A stretch of DNA of 64,000 nt from an uncultured Actinomycetes bacterium (GCA_902826025.1 CADEDH010000011.1:41854-105853), one strand, 5' to 3'; shown: positions 33,689-41,749, counted from the stretch's first letter. Made by a program: numbers and translations. Notes: a model not told the origin generated them from the sequence alone.

Positions 33689-33733
33689 TCACCAGTCGGT
33701 GGCGATGTACCTCACCAGCTGGTGGCGATGTAC
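33689..33733 (-). repeat. tandem duplication of the aldehyde dehydrogenase 3' end
   Basis: 22 bp at 33712-33733, encoding the last residues and TGA stop of the dehydrogenase, is repeated at 33689-33710 with two mismatches and a 23 bp period. The second copy lies just past the stop codon. Confidence 0.8.
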
Positions 33734-35148
33734 TGGGTCTCGGTGAACTCGTAGATCCCCTCGCTGGCCCCTTCACGGCCGAGACCCGACTGCTTCATAC
33801 CCCCGAACGGCGCGGCGGGGTCAGACACGGCACCCCGGTTGAGGCCGACCATGCCCGACTCCAACCGCTCGCTCACCCGCAGACCCCGGGCCAGATCGGC
33901 GGTGTAGACGTAGGCGGCCAGGCCCATCTCGGTGTCGTTGGCCTGAGCGATCATGGCCTCGGTGTCGGTGAACGGGATCACGGGGGCCACGGGGCCGAAG
34001 ATCTCCTCCGAGGTGATGGGCGAGTCGGGGGCCACGTCGGCCAGCACGGTGGGGGCGTAGAAGAAGCCAGGGCGATCGAGCGGCGAACCGCCGACGGCGG
34101 CGGTGGCCCCGGCCCCCACGGCCTGGCGGACCAGGGAATCGATCGACTCGATGGCCTGGGCGTTGATCATGGGACCGCAGGTCACCCCCTCCTCGAAGCC
34201 GTTGCCCACCTTCATCGAGCCCATGACGGCGGCCAGCTTGGCCGTGAACTCGGCCGCCACCCCCGCCTCCACGAAGAAGCGGTTGGCGGCGGTGCAGGTC
34301 TCGGCTGAGTGGCGCATCTTGGCCACCATGGCGCCCTCCACCGCGGCGTCGAGGTCGGCGTCGTCGAACACGATGAACGGGGCGTTGCCGCCCAGCTCCA
34401 TGACCGTCTTGAGCACCCGGTCGGCGGCCCGGCGAAGCAGCTGGCGGCCGATCTCGGTGGACCCGGTGAACGACACCATACGGACCGCCTTGTGGTCGAC
34501 GGCGGCGTCGAACCAGGATCCGGAGCTGGTGGTGGGCACCACGTTGACCACGCCGGCCGGCACCCCGGCCTCCTCCAGCAGCTCGGCGATGCGCAGGGCG
34601 GTCAGCGGGGTCTCCCGGGGCGGCTTGATCACCACCGCGTTGCCGGCGGCCAGGGCGGGGGCCAGCTTGCGGGTGATCATGGCCGCCGGGAAGTTCCACG
34701 GGGTCACGATCGCCACCACACCCACCGGCGGGTGGTGGACGATGATCCGGTTGGTGCCGCCGGGGGCCATGCCCAGCGAGCCGTGGATCCGCACCGCCTC
34801 TTCGGCGTTCCAGCGGAAGAACTCCGCCGCGTAGGCCACCTCGCCGGTGGAGTCGACCAGGGGCTTGCCGTGTTCCAGGGTGATGAGCCGGGCCAGCTCG
34901 TCGGTGTGGTCGACCATGGCCTGCCAGCAGGCCCGCAGCACCTCGGCCTTCACCCGGGGGGCGGTGGCGGCCCACGAGCGCTGGGCCTCGGCTGCGGCGT
35001 CGCAGGCGGCGGTGGCCTCGGCCGGGCCGCCGGCGGCCACGGTGGTGATCTCGCTACCGGTGGCCGGGTCGAGCACGGCGAACCGCTCACCGGCACCCCC
35101 GTCGAGCCATTTGCCACCGATGAGGAGTTGGTTGCGCATCGTCGTCAT
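33712..35148 (-). CDS. gabD: succinate-semialdehyde dehydrogenase-type aldehyde dehydrogenase
   Basis: 478-residue NAD(P)-dependent aldehyde dehydrogenase. VTPWNFPAAMITRKLAPALA, FTGSTEIGRQL and MELGGNAPFIVFDDAD are the cofactor and substrate blocks. The catalytic Cys lies in AETCTAANR, and KQSGLGREGASEGIYEFTET near the C-terminus is typical of GabD. The ATG overlaps the ribH stop codon as ATGA, so the pair is translationally coupled. The 3' end carries a tandem duplication. Confidence 0.85.
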   Translation of the reverse strand: MTTMRNQLLIGGKWLDGGAGERFAVLDPATGSEITTVAAGGPAEATAACDAAAEAQRSWAATAPRVKAEVLRACWQAMVDHTDELARLITLEHGKPLVDSTGEVAYAAEFFRWNAEEAVRIHGSLGMAPGGTNRIIVHHPPVGVVAIVTPWNFPAAMITRKLAPALAAGNAVVIKPPRETPLTALRIAELLEEAGVPAGVVNVVPTTSSGSWFDAAVDHKAVRMVSFTGSTEIGRQLLRRAADRVLKTVMELGGNAPFIVFDDADLDAAVEGAMVAKMRHSAETCTAANRFFVEAGVAAEFTAKLAAVMGSMKVGNGFEEGVTCGPMINAQAIESIDSLVRQAVGAGATAAVGGSPLDRPGFFYAPTVLADVAPDSPITSEEIFGPVAPVIPFTDTEAMIAQANDTEMGLAAYVYTADLARGLRVSERLESGMVGLNRGAVSDPAAPFGGMKQSGLGREGASEGIYEFTETQYIATSW

Positions 35149-35636
35149 CCCTTCAGCTCTCGCAGGCTGCGGGCCAGCAGCGCCATCTCCACTGCCCCAA
35201 CGGCTGCTTCCTCACCCACATTGTGTCCGCCCGCCGGCTGGCTGCGGGCGTCCGCCTGGGCTTGGTTCTCCACCGTCAGCACCCCGAACAAGACCGGCAC
35301 GCCGGTGTCGAGCTGGGCCTGCTGCACCCCCCGGGCGCACTCTCCCGACACGATCTCGTAGTGCGTGGTCTCACCCCGGATCACGGCGCCGATGCACACC
35401 ACGGCGTCGACCGTTCCCGAGGCGGCCAACAGCTTGGCTGCCACCGGGATCTCGAAGCTGCCCGGCACCGAGCACTCCACCCGTTCGGTGACACCCAGGC
35501 TGTCGAGGCCCCGGCTCACGCCCTCGGCCAGCCGGCCGACCGTCCCGGCGTTCCAGCGGGCCCGCACCACCCCGATCCGTAGCCCGGCCCCGCTCGTCCC
35601 CTCCGGTACCCGTGACCGCTCATCCCCTGAAGCCAT
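35145..35636 (-). CDS. ribH: 6,7-dimethyl-8-ribityllumazine synthase
   Basis: Penultimate enzyme of riboflavin synthesis, 163 residues. ARWNAGTVGRLAEG, VPGSFEIPVAAKLL, CIGAVIRGETTHYEIV with the catalytic His, and GHNVGEEAAVGAVEM are the family motifs. I use ATG 35636, which has TATGGT 7 nt upstream, rather than the upstream in-frame codon. No other rib genes are adjacent, which is unusual, since ribH commonly sits with ribA/ribE. It is coupled to gabD by a 4 bp overlap. Confidence 0.9.
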   Translation of the reverse strand: MASGDERSRVPEGTSGAGLRIGVVRARWNAGTVGRLAEGVSRGLDSLGVTERVECSVPGSFEIPVAAKLLAASGTVDAVVCIGAVIRGETTHYEIVSGECARGVQQAQLDTGVPVLFGVLTVENQAQADARSQPAGGHNVGEEAAVGAVEMALLARSLRELKG

Positions 35637-35643
35637 GGCGGCC

Positions 35644-35649
35644 ACCATA
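35644..35649 (-). promoter_or_regulatory. TATGGT -10-like box, ribH
   Basis: On the minus strand TATGGT is followed by 7 nt and ATG 35636. No FMN riboswitch is seen in the short upstream gap. Confidence 0.45.
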
Positions 35650-35700
35650 GCGAACGCCACCAACCCGGGCCGCCGGGGCCCCCGGAGGGCGCGCGTCGTC

Positions 35701-35706
35701 TAGGGT
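35701..35706 (+). promoter_or_regulatory. TAGGGT -10-like box before the small basic protein gene
   Basis: TAGGGT followed by 9 nt and ATG 35716. Confidence 0.4.
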
Positions 35707-35715
35707 TGACGGCAT

Positions 35716-35961
35716 ATGAAGCTGTTGTCGAGGCTGGTGGGGCGGCGATCGTCCAAACTGGGGCTGATGTCGGATGTGGCCATGGTGGGGGCGGCCGCCT
35801 ACCGGGTGGCGCGACGACCCCCGGATGGACCGGATGGCGAGGCCGTGGGTAAGAAGAAGCCGACGGTGGTGCAGTGGGTGCTGGTGGCGGGGGCCGCCGT
35901 GCGCATCCTGGGTCGGCTCCGCCACGTTCGACGGAGGCGTCGGGCCGCCGCCGGAGGCTGA
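35716..35961 (+). CDS. small basic protein of unknown function
   Basis: 81 residues, not recognised. It has a basic N-terminus (MKLLSRLVGRRSSK), a central linker and one hydrophobic stretch (VVQWVLVAGAAVRIL), and ends in an Arg-rich tail, so it may be membrane associated. Its terminal codons contain the GGAGG ribosome site of the Nudix gene, which starts 1 nt after its stop. That arrangement and the -10 box support a two-gene operon. Confidence 0.55.
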   Translation: MKLLSRLVGRRSSKLGLMSDVAMVGAAAYRVARRPPDGPDGEAVGKKKPTVVQWVLVAGAAVRILGRLRHVRRRRRAAAGG

Positions 35962-35962
35962 C

Positions 35963-36700
35963 GTGCCCGGGGTCGACATCGCCTACGACGACGCCCTGCA
36001 GGCCCGCTTGGCCGGCAACCTGGCCCGTCACGACGTGAAACGGCACGAGCTGGACGGCCGGCGCCACGCCGCGGTGGCCGTGGTGGTGCTCGACAGCGAC
36101 GCCGAGCTCCACGGCGAAGACCCCCTCGAGATCGGCCGCCTGTCGCTGATCGCCGACATCCCCGGTGTGGACACCTCCACCCTCACCGGCAGGGTGGACG
36201 GCACGGCCGGCGGCGCCGCCGTGCTCCTGACCCGGCGGGGCTCGCGGCTGAACGCCCACGCCAGCCAGTGGGCGCTGCCCGGCGGGCGGATCGACGCCGG
36301 CGAGACGCCGCTGGAGGCCGCGCTGCGGGAGTTGGAGGAGGAAGTGGGGCTGCGCCTGGGCACCACCCACCTGTTGGGCCAGCTCGACGACTACCCCACC
36401 CGCTCCGGGTACGTGATCACCCCCTTCGTGTTCTGGGCTGGGCCCGAGGCCGAGCCGGTGGCGAACCCGGCCGAGGTGGCGTCGCTGCACCGGATCTCTC
36501 TGCGGGAGCTGACCCGGGCCGACTCACCCCGATTCGTCACCATCCCCGAGAGCGACCGGCCTGTGATCCAGGTCCCGGTGGGCGGCGACCTGATCCACGC
36601 TCCCACCGGCGCCGTGCTCTACCAGTTCCGGGCCGTAGCCTTCGACGGGGCCGCCACGAGAGTCGACGAATTCGAGCAACCGGTATTCGCCTGGCGCTGA
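35963..36700 (+). CDS. Nudix hydrolase
   Basis: 245 residues from GTG 35963, which follows GGAGG by 5 nt. The Nudix box reads GGRIDAGETPLEAALREL followed by EEEVGL, fully conforming to Gx5Ex7REUxEExGU. Members hydrolyse nucleoside diphosphate-linked compounds. The CoA-pyrophosphatase (NudL) branch is likely from LLTRRGSRLNAHASQWALPG, although the N-terminal ~75 residues are family-atypical. Probably co-transcribed with the small basic protein upstream. Confidence 0.85.
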   Translation: MPGVDIAYDDALQARLAGNLARHDVKRHELDGRRHAAVAVVVLDSDAELHGEDPLEIGRLSLIADIPGVDTSTLTGRVDGTAGGAAVLLTRRGSRLNAHASQWALPGGRIDAGETPLEAALRELEEEVGLRLGTTHLLGQLDDYPTRSGYVITPFVFWAGPEAEPVANPAEVASLHRISLRELTRADSPRFVTIPESDRPVIQVPVGGDLIHAPTGAVLYQFRAVAFDGAATRVDEFEQPVFAWR

Positions 36701-36751
36701 GGCTCCTCGGGTGACCTCGCCCAAATCCGCCGGGTCAGCCCAAACCACGGC

Positions 36752-36757
36752 TACTAT
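36752..36757 (+). promoter_or_regulatory. TACTAT -10-like box, small lipoprotein gene
   Basis: TACTAT in an A+T-rich patch 66 nt before the small lipoprotein start. This gene has a leader and a ribosome site, unlike most neighbours. No convincing -35. Confidence 0.35.
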
Positions 36758-36823
36758 CGGACGGCTTTGTCAGCATGTCGAGCTGCCTGCTCGGCCGGCA
36801 CCGTTACCCGGGAGGGCCCTGTC

Positions 36824-36982
36824 ATGAACCGCAAGCTCCGCGCCACCGTTGGCGCCTCAGTCGTCGCCGCTTCACTCCTGCTCGCCGCCTGCGGCTCAGA
36901 CTCCGACGACTCTGACACCGACAGCACCACCGGGGGCAGCACCCCCACCACCGAGGCCTCGACCGAGACTTCCGAGAGCTGA
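36824..36982 (+). CDS. 52-residue lipoprotein
   Basis: Signal peptide MNRKLRATVGASVVAASLLL with lipobox LAAC, leaving a mature peptide of about 30 residues that is entirely Ser/Asp/Thr/Glu. GGGAGG lies 8 nt before the ATG and a strong hairpin follows the stop, so it looks like a complete monocistronic gene. The function is unknown; the mature part has no room for a folded domain. Confidence 0.7.
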   Translation: MNRKLRATVGASVVAASLLLAACGSDSDDSDTDSTTGGSTPTTEASTETSES

Positions 36983-36997
36983 TTCCTCGTATCCTTC

Positions 36998-37033
36998 CCG
37001 GTGCCGACCATCCTTCGGGGTGGTCGGCACCGG
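36998..37033. terminator. long hairpin with cUUCGg tetraloop
   Basis: CCGGTGCCGACCA (36998-37010) pairs with TGGTCGGCACCGG (37021-37033). The inner bases TCC-TTCG-GGG close the stem to about 16 bp with an extra-stable UUCG tetraloop. It lies 15 nt after the small lipoprotein stop. No T-tract follows. Confidence 0.75.
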
Positions 37034-37145
37034 CGCGTCCGGGGCCGGCTACCATCCCGTCCCAAGAGAAGTCACATTGTCGGTTTTAAGTAATCGCTGG
37101 GAGCGACGATTGCTGGAGCCGACCAAACCGGGAGAAGTGAAAACC

Positions 37146-37703
37146 ATGCAGTACAACGTCATCAGGGGCGGGGCCGCTGGTGCCCTGGCCCTGAGCCTCG
37201 TGCTCGCCGCCTGCGGCTCCAGCGGGGGCGACACCGCCACCACAGAGGCATCCACCGCCGCCACCGAAGCCTCCTCGGCGACAACCGAGGCCGCCGCCGC
37301 CAGCACCACCGCCGCCGGCGGCGGGGCCAGCACCACCGCGGCCGCAGCCGCCGGCGAAGGCCAGGCCGTCGAACTGAAGGAGTGGTCGATCACCATCACC
37401 GGCGACGTGAAGGGTGGAGCCAACACCTTCGCCCTGTCCAACACCGGCGAGAACCCCCACGCCCTGGCCATCGTGGAGGGCGAATCCTACGAGTCGCTAC
37501 CCAAGCTGGAGAACGGCGCGGTCGACGAAGCCAAGCTGGAAGCCGGCGCCCTCATCGGAGCGTCGGAAAGGGTGGAGAAGGGCGCAACCGGCAGCCTGTC
37601 GGTCACGCTCGAACCGGGGAACTACGTGTTCTTCTGCCCCATCGCCTTCGGGCCCAACTCCCACGCCAAGGCCGGCCAGGTCCTGTCGGTCACGGTGAGC
37701 TGA
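37146..37703 (+). CDS. cupredoxin-like lipoprotein
   Basis: 185 residues: signal peptide with lipobox LAAC (C23), a Thr/Ala/Ser-rich linker to ~70, then a ~110-residue beta-sandwich domain resembling plastocyanin-type cupredoxins. Candidate copper ligands are H105 (ENPHALAIV), C164 (YVFFCPI) and H173, followed by Q178 where plastocyanin has Met. If real, this is a stellacyanin-like axial Gln. Exposed electron transfer or copper handling is inferred. GGGAGA precedes the ATG at 37146. The DUF2231 membrane gene follows 33 bp later. Confidence 0.75.
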   Translation: MQYNVIRGGAAGALALSLVLAACGSSGGDTATTEASTAATEASSATTEAAAASTTAAGGGASTTAAAAAGEGQAVELKEWSITITGDVKGGANTFALSNTGENPHALAIVEGESYESLPKLENGAVDEAKLEAGALIGASERVEKGATGSLSVTLEPGNYVFFCPIAFGPNSHAKAGQVLSVTVS

Positions 37704-37736
37704 GCCGGTGACGGCAGCGGCGCGGGAGCAGGCCCG

Positions 37737-38225
37737 ATGAAGACGTTCCTCGGGCTTCCGGCCCACCCCCTCTTCGTCCATGCGCCGCTGGTGCTGGTGC
37801 CACTGGCCGCCCTGGCCGCGCTGGTCCTGGCGGCTCGTCCCCAGTGGCGACGGCGGTGCAGCGCTGCTCTGGCCGTCGCCGGCCTGGTGGTGATGGTGGC
37901 CACGTTCCTGGCCATGCAGTCGGGTGAGGCGTTCGAGCCAGCGGTGCGGGATGTCGTCAACCTCGACACCCACAAGTCGCTGGCCGAGACCACCCGGCTC
38001 CTCGTCGCCCTGTTCTTCGTGGGCACGGTGGCCGTGGCCGCCCTCGACCGGATGACCAACGACGACCGGCCGTGGGCCGACAAGGCGGCCCAGGCCGTGG
38101 TGACCGTCTCCGCCCTGCTCGCCGTGGCCGGCTCGGTGTGGATCGCCCGCACCGGCCACGAGGGAGCGAAACTGGTGTGGGACGGGGTCGAGCTGACGGT
38201 ACGGCTGGGGATCCCCGGCCGCTGA
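37737..38225 (+). CDS. DUF2231-like four-TM membrane protein
   Basis: 162 residues with four hydrophobic segments (about 12-33, 42-60, 86-105, 117-137). The N-terminal LPAHPLFVHAPLVLVPLA with paired His residues is the DUF2231 signature, and a further His occurs in ARTGHEGAKLVW near the C-terminus. Conserved membrane His residues suggest metal or haem contact. Co-directional with the cupredoxin-like lipoprotein, so a shared redox role is plausible. Confidence 0.75.
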   Translation: MKTFLGLPAHPLFVHAPLVLVPLAALAALVLAARPQWRRRCSAALAVAGLVVMVATFLAMQSGEAFEPAVRDVVNLDTHKSLAETTRLLVALFFVGTVAVAALDRMTNDDRPWADKAAQAVVTVSALLAVAGSVWIARTGHEGAKLVWDGVELTVRLGIPGR

Positions 38226-38235
38226 GCGATCACCC

Positions 38236-38267
38236 GGGGTGGCGCCGGCCCGAACCGGCGCCACCCC
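38236..38267. terminator. 13 bp hairpin between convergent genes
   Basis: GGGGTGGCGCCGG (38236-38248) pairs perfectly with CCGGCGCCACCCC (38255-38267), loop CCCGAA, between the DUF2231 and nitroreductase gene ends. Confidence 0.7.
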
Positions 38268-38270
38268 TAC

Positions 38271-38945
38271 TCACCCCTCCCAGGGGGTGCCGAAGGTGTC
38301 GGCGTAGGCCATGGCCTCGGGGCCACGCCGGTTGATCGGGCCGTGGCCCTTCAACACCGGGTACCCGATCGGCACCATGGCCGCTGTGGCCCAGTCTTCG
38401 GGGATACCCAGGGCCTCCTTCACCTCGCCCTCACGCAGGCAGTGCAGGGTGGTGAGTGTGCAGCCCAGTCCCTCGGCCACACAGGCCAGCATCAGGTTCT
38501 GGACTGGCGGGTACACCGAGCCTCCGCCCACCAGGCTGATCCGGTCGAGCTTGGCGTCGGTGACGGCCATGCGCTTGAAGTCGGCGCAGAACAGCAGGAT
38601 CACGGGGGCCTCGGCCATGTGGTCGGCCAAATGGTCGCCGGCCACCAGCATCCGACCCCAGCGGGCATGCTCGTCGGCCTCCATGGCCTCCATCCGCTTC
38701 ACGTAGCCGCCCCGGTACCGCTCCCATTCGGGCCGGTAGATGTCGGCCAGTCGGGTCTTGAGGTCCGGTCGGCGGACCACCACCACCTTCCACGGCTGCT
38801 GGTTGCCGCCGGTGGGGGCCCAGCAGGCGGCTTGCAGCACCCGCTGGAGCACGTCGCTCGGGATCGGGTCGGGCTTGAGCCGACGCACGGCCCGCAGAGT
38901 GCTCATGACGTCGTAGAGAGGCGGTCCGCCTGGGTTGTCAGCCAT
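38271..38945 (-). CDS. nitroreductase family protein
   Basis: 224-residue FMN-binding nitroreductase fold. RAVRRLKPDPIPSDVL, AACWAPTGGNQQPWKV and the C-terminal IGYPVLKGHGPINRRGP are characteristic. Reduces nitro groups, quinones or enoates; substrate open. TACTGT lies 7 nt before its start. It lies 15 bp from the substrate-binding lipoprotein gene on the same strand. Confidence 0.85.
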   Translation of the reverse strand: MADNPGGPPLYDVMSTLRAVRRLKPDPIPSDVLQRVLQAACWAPTGGNQQPWKVVVVRRPDLKTRLADIYRPEWERYRGGYVKRMEAMEADEHARWGRMLVAGDHLADHMAEAPVILLFCADFKRMAVTDAKLDRISLVGGGSVYPPVQNLMLACVAEGLGCTLTTLHCLREGEVKEALGIPEDWATAAMVPIGYPVLKGHGPINRRGPEAMAYADTFGTPWEG

Positions 38946-38952
38946 GGGCCCG

Positions 38953-38958
38953 ACAGTA
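38953..38958 (-). promoter_or_regulatory. TACTGT -10-like box, nitroreductase gene
   Basis: On the minus strand TACTGT is followed by 7 nt and ATG 38945. Confidence 0.4.
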
Positions 38959-38960
38959 CC

Positions 38961-39959
38961 TCAGGCGGGCAGCCAGGCCTGCCAGGTGTCTTCGTTGGCC
39001 TCGATCCAGGCGGTGGCGGCAGCGTTGATCGACAACCCGTCCCGCTCCACCGACTGGAGCATCGCCTGTTGGTCCTCGGTGCTGAGGGTGAAGGCGGTGA
39101 GGAAGGCGGCCACCGAAGGGGCCTTGGCCTCCAGGCCGGGGGAGGCCGCCTTGAACAACTCGTCGGGCGGGTAGTCGCAGTTCACCCCGGGGCCGCCGGT
39201 GGCCGCTTCGGCCTGGCACGCCTCGGTGGGCGGGGGCAGAGCCACCTTCACCAGGTCGAAGGTGGCGGCCACAGCCGTGGGCACCCACCAATAGACGAGG
39301 ATCGGCTGGCGGGCGGCGGCCGCCCGTTCCAGGCGGGCCGCCGTCTCCTCCTCGCTGCCGCTGTAATCGACCGTGAGGGGCAGCCCCAGGTTGCGGATGA
39401 TGTCCTCGTCGTACTGGCGGTAACTGGGGTCGATCCCCACCAACGCCCCTCCCACCAGGTCGGCCGTGGCCGGAGTTCGAAGCGACTCCCAGCTCGCCAG
39501 CTCGGGATGGTCGTCCAGGGCGTAACGGGGGACGTACCACCCCACCTGGCCCACCGGACCGAGCGGACCGAGGCGCACCACCTGGCCCCGATCGAACGTG
39601 CGGGCGTCGTGGTCGGCCAGGGTCGACGGCCACACCTCGAGCACGGCGTCGAGCCGGCCGGCGGCCAGATCCCGGTACATGGCGGTGGCGTCGTCGGACC
39701 GGGTGGGCTCCACCGGATAGCCGAGCCGGAGCTCGATGAGCTGCTCGGCGATGGCCACGTCGAGGGCGGAGGCGGTCCAGTCGTTCACGGCCAGGCGGAT
39801 CACCGGCTTGAACGGGCTGCTGGTGGCCGTGTCGTCGCCCGAACCCGAGCACCCGACCGCCACCAACACGGCCAGCGCCATGCCCGTCAGCACCGGGGGC
39901 CGCCGACGGCGGGTCCGGGGGAGGGAAGACCGGTTGGAGCGGGCTGGAGGCACAGGCAC
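38961..39959 (-). CDS. glycine betaine/choline-type ABC substrate-binding lipoprotein
   Basis: 332 residues: Arg-rich N-terminus, hydrophobic segment with lipobox LVAVGC, then an OpuAC-type periplasmic-binding fold. LAVNDWTASALDVAIAEQL, ATAMYRDLAAGRLDAVLEVW and PILVYWWVPTAVAA are family blocks, the last two holding Trp residues that box quaternary amines. No permease or ATPase gene is adjacent, so it is an orphan. GTG codons at 39959 or 39953 are possible starts. Confidence 0.82.
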   Translation of the reverse strand: MPVPPARSNRSSLPRTRRRRPPVLTGMALAVLVAVGCSGSGDDTATSSPFKPVIRLAVNDWTASALDVAIAEQLIELRLGYPVEPTRSDDATAMYRDLAAGRLDAVLEVWPSTLADHDARTFDRGQVVRLGPLGPVGQVGWYVPRYALDDHPELASWESLRTPATADLVGGALVGIDPSYRQYDEDIIRNLGLPLTVDYSGSEEETAARLERAAAARQPILVYWWVPTAVAATFDLVKVALPPPTEACQAEAATGGPGVNCDYPPDELFKAASPGLEAKAPSVAAFLTAFTLSTEDQQAMLQSVERDGLSINAAATAWIEANEDTWQAWLPA

Positions 39960-40124
39960 CTTTCACGTCGCCCGCCCCGCCGGCAGGCAGGCAGGTGGGA
40001 AACAACGGCTGGGCCCTGTTCCGGGCCGTCGATCGGTTCCGGGGGCCAGGATGGGCCATGATACGGGGCGGATCACCGGGGTCCGGCCCACCGGGTCGGC
40101 AGCGACGGAGGGAAGGGGTAGGGC

Positions 40125-40859
40125 GTGGTCGGCAGACTGGAAGGAAAGGTGGCGCTCATCACCGGGGGTGCCCGGGGTCAGGGGGCGGCTGAAGGCGAGC
40201 TGTTCGCGGCCGAAGGGGCCACCGTGCACCTGACCGACGTGCTGGCGGGCGAGGGCGAGGCGCTGGCCGCCCGCATCGGGGGCACGTTCCACGAGCACGA
40301 CGTCACCGACTCCGCCGCCTGGGAGGCCATCGTCAAGACAGTGGTGGCCGACCACGGCCGCATCGACGTGTTCGTCAACAACGCCGGCATCTTCCGCATC
40401 GCTCCCCTGCTGCAGACCGACCGGGAGCTGTGGGACCGGATCATCGCCGTGAACCAGACCGGTGTGTACCTGGGCCTGGCCGCCGTGGCCCCGGTGATGG
40501 TGAACCAGCGAAGCGGGTCGATCATCAACATCTCGTCCATCGCCGGGCTGCGGGGGGCGGGCACGGCCTTCGCCTACGGGGCGTCGAAGTGGGCCGTGCG
40601 GGGCATGACCCGCAGCGCGGCCCAGGAACTGGCTCCCCACCAGGTGCGGGTCAACTCGATCCACCCCGGGATCATCGACACCCCCATGGCGGCCGAGTTC
40701 GACCGGGTTGGTGTGCGGGAACTGCTGACCGAGCGGATCCCCGTGGGCTACATGGCCACGGCCGACGACGTGGCCAAGCTGGCCCTGTTCCTCGCCTCCG
40801 ACGACTCCACCTACTGCACCGGCAGCGAGTTCGTGGTCGACGGCGGCTTCACGGCCTGA
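40125..40859 (+). CDS. short-chain dehydrogenase/reductase
   Basis: 244-residue classical SDR. Cofactor motif TGGARGQG, NNAG, catalytic Ser in INISSIAG and YxxxK in YGASKWAV, with VNSIHPGIIDTPM and a C-terminal CTGSEFVVDGGF. Closest in feel to 3-alpha/20-beta-hydroxysteroid dehydrogenases, but substrate cannot be read from sequence. Start GTG 40125 is preceded by GGAAGGGG. A perfect 77 bp duplication follows the gene. Confidence 0.87.
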   Translation: MVGRLEGKVALITGGARGQGAAEGELFAAEGATVHLTDVLAGEGEALAARIGGTFHEHDVTDSAAWEAIVKTVVADHGRIDVFVNNAGIFRIAPLLQTDRELWDRIIAVNQTGVYLGLAAVAPVMVNQRSGSIINISSIAGLRGAGTAFAYGASKWAVRGMTRSAAQELAPHQVRVNSIHPGIIDTPMAAEFDRVGVRELLTERIPVGYMATADDVAKLALFLASDDSTYCTGSEFVVDGGFTA

Positions 40860-40862
40860 CTC

Positions 40863-41021
40863 TTCGGGGGCTGCCGCCCCCGCCGCTACGCTCCCCCATC
40901 CCCGTCGGGGCCCCCACCCCACCGGGCCGCCTCCGGCGGCCTCATTCGGGGGCTGCCGCCCCCGCCGCTACGCTCCCCCATCCCCGTCGGGGCCCCCACC
41001 CCACCGGGCCGCCTCCGGCGG
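40863..41021. repeat. perfect 77 bp direct repeat, 82 bp period
   Basis: Copies 40863-40939 and 40945-41021 are identical, separated by CCTCA. Each contains nested hairpins, e.g. GGGGGC-TGCC-GCCCCC (40866-40881) and CCCCGTCGGGG. It fills the gap between the SDR gene and the nitrile hydratase operon. Confidence 0.85.
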
Positions 41022-41033
41022 GCCGTCGCCGGC

Positions 41034-41039
41034 TAGTCT
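41034..41039 (+). promoter_or_regulatory. TAGTCT -10-like box, nitrile hydratase operon
   Basis: TAGTCT followed by 6 nt and GTG 41046; no Shine-Dalgarno. Confidence 0.45.
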
Positions 41040-41045
41040 CGCGCT

Positions 41046-41723
41046 GTGGACGGCATTCACGACATGGGTGGGGTGCAGGGATACGGGCCGGTGCCCTACC
41101 GGCGCAACGAGCGGGTACAGGTCACCGAGCGATGGGAGGCCCTGTCGGGGGCCGCCCTGTTCGCCCTGCTGCGCTCGGGCCTCACCAACATCGACGCCCA
41201 CCGCCACCGCATCGAGCGGCTCGACCCCACCTGGTACCTGCCGATCAGCTACTGGGGCCGGTGGCTGGCCGCCGTGGAGTCGGCCGCCGTCGATCAGGGC
41301 ATCACCGACGGGGCCGAGATCGAAGGCGAGATCCGCCGCCAGGGGAACGACCCGGCCCAGTCGCTGCCGCCGCCCCGGATGCACCCGGTGGACCAGCTGG
41401 AGAGCCGCCAGAACGACCCCACATTCCTCCGTTCCGTAGACCGCCCACCCCGCTTCGCCGTGGGCGACACCGTGCGCACCAGCCCCCACGCACCGCAGGC
41501 CGGCCACCACCGCCTCCCCCGGTACTGCCGGGGCCGGGTGGGTCGGATCGAACGGGCTTACCCGGCTTTCACCCTGCCCGACACCGTGGCCCACGGCCGG
41601 GGGGAGAACCCCACCTACGTCTACGCCGTAGCCTTCGACGCCACCGAGCTGTGGGGCCCCACCGCCGACCCCAACCAGCGCTGCCACATCGACCTGTTCG
41701 AGACCTATCTCCAGCCGGCCTGA
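41046..41723 (+). CDS. nthB: nitrile hydratase subunit beta
   Basis: 225 residues. The N-terminus (VDGIHDMGGVQGYG) and the C-terminal SH3-like barrel (FAVGDTVRT, HHRLPRYCRGRVGRI, YAVAFDATELWG) are diagnostic. Partners the alpha subunit to hydrate nitriles to amides. The beta-alpha-activator order is usual for cobalt-type enzymes. The alpha gene starts 26 bp downstream. Confidence 0.93.
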   Translation: MDGIHDMGGVQGYGPVPYRRNERVQVTERWEALSGAALFALLRSGLTNIDAHRHRIERLDPTWYLPISYWGRWLAAVESAAVDQGITDGAEIEGEIRRQGNDPAQSLPPPRMHPVDQLESRQNDPTFLRSVDRPPRFAVGDTVRTSPHAPQAGHHRLPRYCRGRVGRIERAYPAFTLPDTVAHGRGENPTYVYAVAFDATELWGPTADPNQRCHIDLFETYLQPA

Positions 41724-41733
41724 GCCGGCCTGA
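41714..41733 (+). repeat. 10 bp tandem duplication over the beta-subunit stop codon
   Basis: GCCGGCCTGA occurs twice head to tail (41714-41723, 41724-41733). The first copy supplies the stop, the second repeats it out of frame. Confidence 0.8.
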
Positions 41734-41749
41734 GCCCCCGGAGCCTCCA

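Noticed and set aside
35637..35700. FMN riboswitch upstream of ribH
   Set aside because: The gap before ribH is about 80 bp to the next gene and shows none of the conserved RFN blocks; a -10 box adjoins the start.
40863..41021. Insertion sequence or mobile element
   Set aside because: No transposase frame, no terminal inverted repeats and no target-site duplication; only a tandem duplication is visible.
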